64,000 nt of DNA. It comes from Streptomyces sp. R44 (GTDB taxonomy: Bacteria > Actinomycetota > Actinomycetes > Streptomycetales > Streptomycetaceae). Below, piece after piece: positions 53,141 through 60,733 of this stretch. The stretch covers positions 6,542,501-6,606,500 of the forward strand of contig NZ_CP163444.1 in assembly GCF_041053105.1 (NCBI RefSeq), written 5' to 3'. Numbering within the stretch: the first letter of the stretch is position 1; each line of letters starts with the position of its first letter. Made by a program: the position numbers and the translations under genes. The notes under the pieces were generated by a model that saw nothing but the letters and a program-made list of their open reading frames with translations, did no database searches and was not told where the DNA came from.

Positions 53141-53163
53141 GTTCAGAGCTTCATTTGAGGTTC
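53138..53163 (-). promoter_or_regulatory. Possible ECF-sigma-type promoter upstream of the MNIO gene
   Basis: On the minus strand GAACC (53163-53159) and CGTC (53141-53138) are separated by 17 bases, an arrangement like ECF sigma promoters (GGAAC-N16/17-CGTC). MNIO operons in some other bacteria are under ECF control. The -10-like CGTC overlaps the start of the leader stem, so both cannot be fully functional as drawn. Confidence 0.25.
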
Positions 53164-53208
53164 GGCCGTGCGGGAGCCCGAAAGCGTGCCGTACCGAATG
53201 GGCTCTCC

Positions 53209-54339
53209 TCAGGAGAAGACGTCGCCGGGCGTCCCGGCCGTCCAGACGTGCAGGGCGTCGCCGGACGCGGAGCGGGTCACCCACGTGCCGTCGCCCCGTG
53301 CGGTCGGCTGGCCGGAGGGCGGGGAGGGGTAGACGACGGGGTGGAGGCCGTGCGTGCGTGTGGTGTCCAGGAGCCAGTGCCGGGCCTGGCCCCATTCGTT
53401 GTCGCTCTCGTCGGTCGAGGCGACCAGGGTCGTCTCGGTCACGAAGCCGCCCGCCCAGTCCCAGTAGACGCATGTCTCGTCGGGATCGTCCGACGGCGCG
53501 TCGGGGTGCGGGGGAAGGACCGACTCGGCCTCCCATGCCAGGTCGTCCAGGACGTGCCCGTCGGAGTCGCGGACGGCGAGTTCGTCCTGGTCGTGGGAGA
53601 CCGTCATGAGCCGGTCGCCCGAGGGGCTCACGCTCAGCAGGCAGAGGTCGCCCTCCACATAGGTGACCGCCAGCTCCTCGCCGTCCCAGCTGCCCAGGCG
53701 CAGGGGCGCGCCGTCCTGGCCCTCGCCGATGCTGAGGCCCATCCGGCGGGGGTCGGCCGGGTGGGAGACGTGGATGCTGCCGGCCGCCGCGGCCTGGGCG
53801 TCGGCCCGCGCGAGTACCCGACCGTCGAGGGCGTCGATGACCAGCCACTCGTCGACGGTGTCAGGGGTCAACTCGCCCTCGCCCAGCGGGCCGCGGACAT
53901 GGGCCCAGACGAGGCTTCCGTCCGCCGAGAAGCCGACGGAGCCCTCCTCGGGGTAGCGGTGGTCCCCGTCCTCCGCGTACGCGTCGTACGAGTCGTGCAT
54001 CTCCCGGCACGCCCCGTACCAGCAGCCGTGCCGGATCTCCCAGCGCGTCGCCCCCGACGGCTCGACGGCACGCACGGCGTGCACCCCGGCGAAGACGGCC
54101 AGGCTCGCGTCCGGCGACACCTCCCAGGTCCCGCGGTCGCGTGGCCAGGGCGCGGGGAAACGGACCTCCGCTCCCGGCCGAGCGGCGTAGGCGTCGTCCA
54201 GCGGCAGCGCCACGATCTCCTCGTCGCTCCGCTGGACGAGCAGCCGGCGCCCCGGCCCGCCGACGATCTCCGGCGGACCGGCCGCCGGCGAGGGCAGGGG
54301 AGCGGGAACGGTGGCGTGGAGCCGGGCGTGCACGGACAT
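53209..54339 (-). CDS. WD40/propeller-like hypothetical protein
   Basis: A 376-residue cytoplasmic protein with repeats of the form S-P-D/S-G-x-x-h-h (EVSPDASLAVFAG, GFSADGSLVWAHV, SVSPSGDRLMTVSHDQ) and strands ending in Asp-Gly (DALDGRVLAR, DSDGHVLDDL). This predicts a beta-propeller without known catalytic residues. It is not a recognised family to me. ATG 54339 has GGGAG at six bases; the frame upstream is open by GC bias. It lies upstream of the MNIO gene on the same strand, separated by 140 bases with the leader, and need not belong to that operon. Confidence 0.65.
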   Translation of the reverse strand: MSVHARLHATVPAPLPSPAAGPPEIVGGPGRRLLVQRSDEEIVALPLDDAYAARPGAEVRFPAPWPRDRGTWEVSPDASLAVFAGVHAVRAVEPSGATRWEIRHGCWYGACREMHDSYDAYAEDGDHRYPEEGSVGFSADGSLVWAHVRGPLGEGELTPDTVDEWLVIDALDGRVLARADAQAAAAGSIHVSHPADPRRMGLSIGEGQDGAPLRLGSWDGEELAVTYVEGDLCLLSVSPSGDRLMTVSHDQDELAVRDSDGHVLDDLAWEAESVLPPHPDAPSDDPDETCVYWDWAGGFVTETTLVASTDESDNEWGQARHWLLDTTRTHGLHPVVYPSPPSGQPTARGDGTWVTRSASGDALHVWTAGTPGDVFS

Positions 54340-54408
54340 GTGGATCTCCCAGGGCGTAGGACGCGGCCGCACACTACGGCACGGGTCCGACACCGGGCCC
54401 GGCCGCGG

Positions 54409-55119
54409 TCAGGTCCGGGGGAGCCGCAGGTCGGGGGCGAACAGGGCGCTGCCCTCCGACACCACCGTGCACGAGCCCGGGGCGATCTCCGTGAAGCCCG
54501 CGTCGCGGACGACCGGGAGGCCGCCCGTCGTCAGGGCCGCCCAGTCCTCGGCCGGTGCCGTGCGCACCGCGAGCGGGAAGCCCGCCTCCTGCCACGCCTT
54601 GCGGTCGGCCTCCGCCATCGCCCACCACAGCAGCTGCGCCCCGTGGCCGGCCTGCGCCATCGCCTTGCCCGCCGACATGTCGAGCTCCGGGTTCAGCCAC
54701 AGCACCGCCGCCCCCTCCGGTACGGGGCCGGGCGCCGCCGGGTCGTCGAGGTCGGTGCCCGACACCTGGAGCTTCGCGAGCTCCTTGGGCCAGCCGTCCA
54801 GCGGAACCGGCGGGAAGACCCGCACCTCCGCCTCCGCGCCCGTCACCGTGATGCCCGGCAGCGTGTTCGCACGGCGCCACTCCGCGCCGCGCGCCCGGCG
54901 CACCACCTTGCGGATCCGGGCGTCCTGCCAGTCGGTGATCGCCTGCGCCCACTCGCCCTCGCCGAGGGAGCGGTCGTCGGTGAGGATCTCCAGGACGGCC
55001 CGCGCCGCGGTCTCCAGGGCGTCGGTACGGGCCGGAGGCGCGTCGCGCTCGATCCTGACGACCAGGGGGAGGACGAACTGGGGCTTCTCATCGCGGAGAT
55101 CGGTCTCGTTGCTGCTCAC
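54409..55119 (-). CDS. Pth2-like peptidyl-tRNA hydrolase family protein
   Basis: A 236-residue protein whose C-terminal half carries the Pth2 motif MSAGKAMAQAGHGAQLLWWA, the signature of the archaeal/eukaryotic type of peptidyl-tRNA hydrolase. The N-terminal half (PLVVRIERDAPPARTDALET) is an additional domain typical of the actinobacterial homologues. The role may be release of peptidyl-tRNA, but activity of this subgroup has not been shown to my knowledge. It begins with GTG and is divergent from the AIM24 gene. Confidence 0.72.
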   Translation of the reverse strand: MSSNETDLRDEKPQFVLPLVVRIERDAPPARTDALETAARAVLEILTDDRSLGEGEWAQAITDWQDARIRKVVRRARGAEWRRANTLPGITVTGAEAEVRVFPPVPLDGWPKELAKLQVSGTDLDDPAAPGPVPEGAAVLWLNPELDMSAGKAMAQAGHGAQLLWWAMAEADRKAWQEAGFPLAVRTAPAEDWAALTTGGLPVVRDAGFTEIAPGSCTVVSEGSALFAPDLRLPRT

Positions 55120-55190
55120 CCGGCAAGTCTGCCATCGCGGTGAGAAACGATTCTTGTGGGAATCAACCGTTCCGGGCCAGGATGCCCCTC

Positions 55191-55868
55191 ATGAAGAGCG
55201 ATCTTTTTGCCGGTGAACACCTCGCCGAGGCGGCGACCTTCCCGGGGATGACCCTCCAGAACGCCAAATCGGTCAAGTACACCGTGAACGGCGAGATGCA
55301 CGCCCGCCAGGGTTCGATGATCGCCTTCCGCGGCGATCTCCAGTTCGAGCGCAAGGGCCAGGGCATCGGCGGCATGCTCAAGCGGGCCGTCACCGGCGAG
55401 GGCCTGGCGCTGATGGCCGTACGGGGCCAGGGCGAGGCCTGGTTCGCGCACGAGGCGCAGAACTGCTTCATCGTCGAGATCGAGCAGGGCGAGGCCTTCA
55501 CCGTCAACGGCCGCAACGTCCTCTGCTTCGACGCCACCCTCCACTACGACATCAGGACGGTGAAGGGCGCGGGCATGACCGGCGGCGGCCTCTTCAACTC
55601 CGTCTTCTCCGGCTACGGCAAGATCGCTCTGATGTGCGAGGGCAACCCGATCGTCATCCCCGTCACCCCGCAGGCCCCGGTGTACGTCGACACCGACGCC
55701 GTCGTCGGCTGGAGCGAGCAGCTCCACACCTCCCTGCACCGCTCGCAGTCCCTCGGCTCCATGATCCGCGGCGGCTCGGGCGAAGCGGTCCAGCTCAAGC
55801 TGGAGGGCCAGGGCTTCGTCGTCGTCCGGCCCAGCGAGCTCACCCCGCAGAAGAACTCCTCGAATTGA
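55191..55868 (+). CDS. AIM24 family protein
   Basis: A 225-residue beta-helix protein of the AIM24/TRAP-like family, without signal peptide or membrane helix. Typical segments are MIAFRGDLQFERKGQGIGGM, GEGLALMAVRGQGEAWFAHE and GLFNSVFSGYGKIALMCEGN. Homologues in yeast mitochondria affect membrane organisation; the bacterial function is unknown. ATG 55191 is preferred (AGGA eight bases upstream); ATG 55182 would abut AGG. It overlaps the following ABC ATPase by four bases (TTGA), so it may be functionally linked to that transporter. Confidence 0.85.
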   Translation: MKSDLFAGEHLAEAATFPGMTLQNAKSVKYTVNGEMHARQGSMIAFRGDLQFERKGQGIGGMLKRAVTGEGLALMAVRGQGEAWFAHEAQNCFIVEIEQGEAFTVNGRNVLCFDATLHYDIRTVKGAGMTGGGLFNSVFSGYGKIALMCEGNPIVIPVTPQAPVYVDTDAVVGWSEQLHTSLHRSQSLGSMIRGGSGEAVQLKLEGQGFVVVRPSELTPQKNSSN

Positions 55869-56701
55869 GGCTGGAGCACGTCGGGCGGCGGCACGGCCTC
55901 CGCGGGCCGTGGGTGCTGCGGCAGGTCTCGCTCGACCTGCCCGCCGCCGCCCTCGTCCGGGTCGTCGGCACCAACGGCACCGGCAAGTCCACGCTGCTCC
56001 GGCTGCTCGCCGGCATCGACGCGCCCACCGAGGGCCGTGTCACCGGCCGCCCGTCCCGCACCGCGTACGTCCCCGAACGGTTCCCCGTCGCCCTGCCGTT
56101 CACGGCCCTCGACTACCTGGTCCACCTCGGCCGCGTCCAGGGCCTCGGGCGCCGGGCGGCGCGGTCCCGGGCGGGGGAGTGGCTGGAGTGCTTCGGGGCC
56201 GGCACGCACGCGCGAACCGCCCTGACGGAGCTCTCCAAGGGCACCAGTCAGAAGGTCGCCGTCGCCCAGGCCCTCCTCGCCGACCCCGCCCTGCTCGTTC
56301 TCGACGAGGCCTGGACCGGCCTCGACACCGGCGCCCGCGCCGCACTCGACACCGCCGTCCGCGAACGCCTCGCGGCGGGCGCCACGGTCGTCTTCGTCGA
56401 CCACGACCCCCGCCGTCTGGAGGGGGAGGCGCTGGTCGTGTACGGGGTGGCGAACGGGCGGGTGCGGGAGGTGGCGGCTCCGCTCCCGGTGGCGGCCGTT
56501 GCCGCGCCTCCCGTTCGGATCACCGTCTCCGGCGGCCGGTCGCTTCCCGCCCGGCTGCCCGGCGACCCGCGGACCACCCCCGGCCCCGACGGCACCACCC
56601 TCCTCAGCGTGGACGCGGCTCACTCCGACGCCCTCCTGGGGGCGCTTCTCGCCGCGTCCTGGCACATCCACCACCTCGGCACCGAAGGCGTACGGGTATG
56701 A
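55865..56701 (+). CDS. ABC transporter ATP-binding protein
   Basis: A 278-residue ATPase with Walker A VVGTNGTGKSTLLRLLAG, signature LSKGTSQKVAVAQALL, Walker B ALLVLDEAWTGL and switch His in VVFVDHD. The signature has SKGTS instead of SGGQ, as in several export-type ATPases. The C-terminal ~70 residues (VRITVSGGRSLPARLPG) are an extra domain. The start is inferred to be TTG at 55865, overlapping the AIM24 stop; no ATG or GTG gives a full N-terminus. It pairs with the next gene, a membrane protein, to make an exporter of unknown substrate. Confidence 0.83.
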   Translation: MRLEHVGRRHGLRGPWVLRQVSLDLPAAALVRVVGTNGTGKSTLLRLLAGIDAPTEGRVTGRPSRTAYVPERFPVALPFTALDYLVHLGRVQGLGRRAARSRAGEWLECFGAGTHARTALTELSKGTSQKVAVAQALLADPALLVLDEAWTGLDTGARAALDTAVRERLAAGATVVFVDHDPRRLEGEALVVYGVANGRVREVAAPLPVAAVAAPPVRITVSGGRSLPARLPGDPRTTPGPDGTTLLSVDAAHSDALLGALLAASWHIHHLGTEGVRV

Positions 56702-57348
56702 CGGCGCTCCTGCGCTACCAGTCGGGTCTGCTCCTCCGCTCCCAGCGCTGGCTCGCACCGCTGCTGCTCTACGCGGCCTTCATCGGCGTCGGCGTCCAGG
56801 CCGGCGAACCGGTGCTCGGCGCGCTCGGCTTCACCGCCGCCGCCCTGCTCCCGGTGTCCGCCTGGACCGTACGGATCTGCCTCACCCAGGAACCGCCCGC
56901 CGCCCGCGGCGTGGTCGCGGCGGCGGCCGGCCGGGGCCGCGCGCACCTCGCGGCGCTGCTCACCGGTGCAGCCTGGCCGGTCCTCGTCGGCACGGTCGCC
57001 GTCCTCGCGGTGACGGCGATCGGCGACCGGCGCGGGGTCACCGCCCTCGCCGCCGCCACCGCCGGGCTGCTCGGGGCTCTGGCCTGCGCCCTGACGGGGG
57101 CCGCCGTCGGCGCGCTCGCCTCCCGCCCGTTCCTCAGGGCTCCCGGCTGGTCCCTCGCGGCCCTCGTGCTCGGTTCCCTCCTGGCGCTCGTGACGACAGG
57201 TTCGCCGGCGAAGCACGCCATGACGGCCCTGGTCACCGGAGCCCGTACCGCGACCGCCGATCCGCCCTGGCTCGCCTGCGGCGGCGCGCTGCTCCTCGCG
57301 GCGGCGACGGCGGCGCTCGCGTGCCGTTCCACGGCGCGCCTGGAGTGA
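56698..57348 (+). CDS. ABC transporter membrane protein
   Basis: A 216-residue hydrophobic protein with about six helices (near 18-35, 40-55, 77-97, 107-127, 137-152 and 184-200) and no recognisable named domain. It overlaps the ATPase gene by four bases (ATGA), which supports its role as the permease of the same transporter. The substrate is unknown. It ends seven bases before the convergent deacetylase. Confidence 0.75.
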   Translation: MTALLRYQSGLLLRSQRWLAPLLLYAAFIGVGVQAGEPVLGALGFTAAALLPVSAWTVRICLTQEPPAARGVVAAAAGRGRAHLAALLTGAAWPVLVGTVAVLAVTAIGDRRGVTALAAATAGLLGALACALTGAAVGALASRPFLRAPGWSLAALVLGSLLALVTTGSPAKHAMTALVTGARTATADPPWLACGGALLLAAATAALACRSTARLE

Positions 57349-57355
57349 GACCGGG

Positions 57356-58234
57356 TCAGCGGCTCATGAGCTCCGAGACCTTCACGAAGCGGTAGCCGCG
57401 GGCGCGGAGCTCCGGGACGATCCGGCGGATCGCCCGCTCGGTGACGGGGGCCGCGCTGCGCGTGCAGTGCATGACGACGAGCGAGCCGGGCTTCACCCCG
57501 TCGAGGACCTGGTCGGCGACGGCGTCCGCGTCCTTGGCGAAGGCGTCACCGCTGACCACGTCCCACTGGACGGCGGTGACCCCGACGGGGGCGAGGGCGC
57601 GCAGGGCCGCGTCGTCGTAGCAGCCGCCGGGGAAGCGGAAGTACGGGACGACGTTGAGGGCCCCGGCGTCCCGGAAGGAGTCGAAGGCCCGCTGCACGTC
57701 GGAGGCCATGTCGGGCCCGGGGACCGTCGGCAGGCCGTAGCAGGGGGTCGCGAAGGCGTAGTGGCTGTAGGAGTGGTTGGCGATCTCGAAGCGCGGGTCG
57801 CCGCCGATGGACTTGGCCTGGTCCGGGTACTCCTCGGCCCAGCGGCCGGTCATGAACACGGTCGCGTCCACCTTGAGCCGACGCAGGGTCGCGATGAGCT
57901 CCGGGTTGTCGAAGCGCTCGCCGCGCGCGGCGCGGGGCCCCTGGTCGGCCGTCATGTCGGCGTCGAAGGTGAGCGCGACGACCTTCTCGGTGCCTTGCGC
58001 GCGGCGCGTGTAGACGGGGGTGAGGCCGCCGGGCCCGGGGGCCATGGTGGGCGGGGCGGCGGGGACCCGCGCGGGCTTCGGGCCGGGGGCGGCGGCGCTG
58101 GTCCTGGGCGCCGGGCTCTCGACGACGGCCGCCTTCGGCTTCGGTGCCGGGGTGTCGGCCGCGCCGCTGTCGCAGCCGACGAGGGCGGCGCCCAGAAGAC
58201 CGAGCGCCGCCATTTTCCGTACAGAAGTGTTCAC
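57356..58234 (-). CDS. Polysaccharide deacetylase (NodB-like) lipoprotein
   Basis: A 292-residue lipoprotein with lipobox AALVGC (Cys at about 21), a ~50-residue Pro/Ala-rich linker and a NodB deacetylase domain. Motif 1 is ALTFDADMT (normally TFDDG), motif 2 is NHSYSH (metal His pair), motif 3 is YFRFPGGCYD and the late motif is GSLVVMHC. The variant DADM in motif 1 keeps the catalytic and metal Asp. It probably removes N-acetyl groups from peptidoglycan or another GlcNAc polymer at the cell surface. It starts with GTG at 58234. Confidence 0.85.
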   Translation of the reverse strand: MNTSVRKMAALGLLGAALVGCDSGAADTPAPKPKAAVVESPAPRTSAAAPGPKPARVPAAPPTMAPGPGGLTPVYTRRAQGTEKVVALTFDADMTADQGPRAARGERFDNPELIATLRRLKVDATVFMTGRWAEEYPDQAKSIGGDPRFEIANHSYSHYAFATPCYGLPTVPGPDMASDVQRAFDSFRDAGALNVVPYFRFPGGCYDDAALRALAPVGVTAVQWDVVSGDAFAKDADAVADQVLDGVKPGSLVVMHCTRSAAPVTERAIRRIVPELRARGYRFVKVSELMSR

Positions 58235-58260
58235 GATCGGAAGTTATCTGATCAAAGTGC

Positions 58261-58458
58261 TTAACGCTCGCGACTCGACAGCAGCAGCACCCGAGTCCAC
58301 GCGCTGAGCTGACGCACCATCGCGTGGGCGTGCGCGGCCCGCTCGCGGCGGAAGGGGAGGACGAGCAGGGCGGGGACGAAGGCGAGGGTCACGAGGAGCA
58401 GGGGCAGGGTGGCGACGAGAACGATCAGGGCGCGCTGGGCCCATCGGAGCGTACGCAT
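58261..58458 (-). CDS. Small membrane protein (65 aa)
   Basis: A short gene with AAGGA at good distance before the ATG at 58458 and a TAA stop. The product has one long hydrophobic stretch (about 10-33, ALIVLVATLPLLLVTLAFVP) that may form one helix or a hairpin. It is followed by basic residues and an amphipathic C-terminus (AMVRQLSAWTRVLLLSSRER). It lies 26 bases upstream of the deacetylase start on the same strand. No family is recognised. Confidence 0.6.
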   Translation of the reverse strand: MRTLRWAQRALIVLVATLPLLLVTLAFVPALLVLPFRRERAAHAHAMVRQLSAWTRVLLLSSRER

Positions 58459-58572
58459 GGGGTTCCTTCGGGGGAGTGGCCGGGACGGACCCCCACCGTG
58501 GGCGGCGTCCGGTACGTTGCGAAAGCCGCAACCGTTGCCGGTGTCGCGGCAACGCTCCGGGGGAGGGGTGCG

Positions 58573-59798
58573 ATGACCGAAGTGGCCCGTACGCAGGGGA
58601 GCTCGGCGGAGGTCGAGCGGGGAGAGGTCCCGGAGGTCGCGGAGCTCGGCAACGTGTTGAAGGGCCTGTTCACCCGACTGGGCATCAGCCAGAGCCAGTA
58701 CGCGTACCGCGTCCACCTCGACAAGTCCGCCGTCTCCCGCTACCTCGCCGGGCGCCGCGTCGCGCCGCAGGACTTCGTCGACCGCCTGGTGCGGGAGGTG
58801 GAGGAGCACGTGGCGCGCAGCAGGAACTCCTCCACCAGGTCGCCCAGCTCCGCCAGGACCTCCAGGACGCCGAACACCTCCGGGCGGAGGCGGAACGGTA
58901 CGGCGAGGAACTGCGGGACACGGTGCTGCGGCTGGAGGAGGAGTTGTCCCGGGCCGCGCCCGGCGACCTCCCGCTGGAGGCGCTCAAGAGCCGGCTGCTG
59001 GCGCTGTGGGAGGAAGAGGACTTCCCAGGGGCGGCACGGGAGCTGACCGAGGCGGCGTGGTCGCGGCCGCTGGAGCAGGCCACCGAGCTGCTGTACTGGC
59101 TGTGCGAGGCGGGCGTACCCGTGGCGGCCGAGGCCTTCGTCGTGGATGTGGCGCGGCTGAGGCCGTTGGACGACGTCCTGGAGACCCACCCGGCCGTGAA
59201 GGAGTTCGGTGGGGCGTCGATGCAGGAGATGTGGATGTCCACCGTCGCGGGTCGGGTCACCCGGGGCAACGCGGCCGCCGTCTACGAGGGGCTGTGGCGC
59301 AGCGACGGCGACGACGTGCTGGCAGAGGCCGTGCGCCGGGTGGACAGCGATGACGACGCGGTCGCCCTGGTGCTCGCGGCCCTGTCAGGACAGCCCGACC
59401 CGGCGGGGCTGACCGAGCTGTCGAGGGTGCTGGCCTCCGGGCGCCCGAGTGACCGGCTGGGGCTGCGCGTCATCGTCGGCCTCGCGGAGGCCGGAAGGGC
59501 CGACGTGGCCACGCATGTGCTGGCCGTGGCCCTGAGGAGGGTTTCCTACACGGATGTCGCCCGGTGGATGACGGCCCTCCGGAGCGAGCAGATCGACATC
59601 CTGCTCGACCTCGTGCCACGGCTGGACGACGGGCTTCTGATGACCATGTTCACCTCGCACCTGTGGCGTGAGGAGGCCCTCTTCGACCGCCTGCTCACCG
59701 CGATGGCCCGGCAGGGCAGGCTCGACGCCCTCGACCCCACCATGACGAGAACCGTGGCGCAGGCCATCGCCCGCTGGCGCCGCTCACGAGGCCAGTAG
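58573..59798 (+). pseudogene. HTH/coiled-coil/helical-repeat gene with a -1 frameshift
   Basis: The ATG at 58573 has GGGGGAGG upstream. It opens a good XRE-like HTH (GISQSQYAYRVHLDKSAVSR, about 38-57 within the first 80 codons). After codon CGC at 58816-58818 this frame turns into typical wrong-frame Arg/Ser/Thr sequence and stops at 59046. A second frame beginning at 58818 (QQELLHQVAQLRQDLQDAEH) continues smoothly as a coiled coil and then ~300 residues of helical repeats to 59798. A one-base -1 shift joins them into a ~408-residue protein (EEHVAR then QQELLH). So either one base is lost, with a broken gene or sequence error, or a -1 recoding event is used. It overlaps the convergent PPK2 gene by 15 bases. 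Confidence 0.8.
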
Positions 59799-60686
59799 CC
59801 GCGCCCGGCACTCCGCCACGTCGAAGTCCCCCGGCGGGTACGTCGGGTCCAGCGCCTCCAGGTGTTCGAGCAGCAGCTTGCTGATCGCCCAGTTGCGGTA
59901 CCACTTGCGGTCCGCCGGGACCAGGTACCAGGGGGCCTCGGCCGTCGTGCAGCGTTCCAGGGCGATCTCGTACGCCCGCCGGTACTCCGGCCACAGCGCC
60001 CGCTCCTCGATGTCGCCCGGGTCGAACTTCCAGTGCTTGTCGGGGTTGTCCAGGCGCTGGAGGAGCCGGGCGCGCTGCTCCTCGTACGAGAGGTGGAGGA
60101 AGACCTTGACCACGGTCACCCCGTCCTCCGCGAGGGACTTCTCGAAGCGGTTGATCTGGCCGTAGCGGGGGCCGATCCGCCGCCGCGGGACCAGCTCGCG
60201 GACCCGGGCGATGAGGACGTCCTCGTAGTGCGAGCGGTCGAAGATGCCGATCTCGCCCGGCTGGGGGAGCGCCCTCATGATCCGCCAGAGGAAGGGGTGG
60301 TTCCGCTCCTCGCGCGTCGGCGCCTTGAAGGCCCGGATCCGGCAGCCGGACGGGTTGAGGGGGCCGATGACGTGTTTGACCGTGCCGCCCTTGCCGCTGG
60401 TGTCCATGCCCTGGAGCACGAGGAGCAGGCGCCGCCGGTCGCCGGCGGTGCTCGCCGCGTACAGGCGCTCCTGGAGTCCGGCGAGGCGCGGCCCGAGGTC
60501 GGCGGTGGCGGCGAGCCCCGCCGCCTTGTCGGTCGGGCCGGCGGGGGTCGCCCTGGCGTCGTACGCGGTGAGGTCGACCGGCTCGCCCGCGGGGATCCGC
60601 AGGACGTCACGCAGTGCGGGTTCGGGGGCCTTCCGTTCCTTCTTCCCGCCGTCCTTCTTCGTCACCTCGGGCCCCTTCCGCCGCAC
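59784..60686 (-). CDS. ppk2: Polyphosphate kinase 2 family protein
   Basis: A PPK2-family kinase of 300 residues that transfers phosphate between polyphosphate and nucleotides, probably making ADP or ATP from polyphosphate. The Walker A is LQGMDTSGKGGTVKHVIG, Walker B is IGIFDRSHYEDVLIARV, and the lid region is KVFLHLSYEEQRARLLQRL. The start is GTG 60686 (AGGA upstream); GTG 60665 with GAAGGGG is equally possible. It follows the PhoX gene by 47 bases on the same strand, forming a phosphate-metabolism pair. Confidence 0.9.
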   Translation of the reverse strand: MRRKGPEVTKKDGGKKERKAPEPALRDVLRIPAGEPVDLTAYDARATPAGPTDKAAGLAATADLGPRLAGLQERLYAASTAGDRRRLLLVLQGMDTSGKGGTVKHVIGPLNPSGCRIRAFKAPTREERNHPFLWRIMRALPQPGEIGIFDRSHYEDVLIARVRELVPRRRIGPRYGQINRFEKSLAEDGVTVVKVFLHLSYEEQRARLLQRLDNPDKHWKFDPGDIEERALWPEYRRAYEIALERCTTAEAPWYLVPADRKWYRNWAISKLLLEHLEALDPTYPPGDFDVAECRARLLAS

Positions 60687-60733
60687 CGCTCGTCCTGTTC
60701 CGATCCTGCGACGGAACCCGGACTCCCGCTAGC

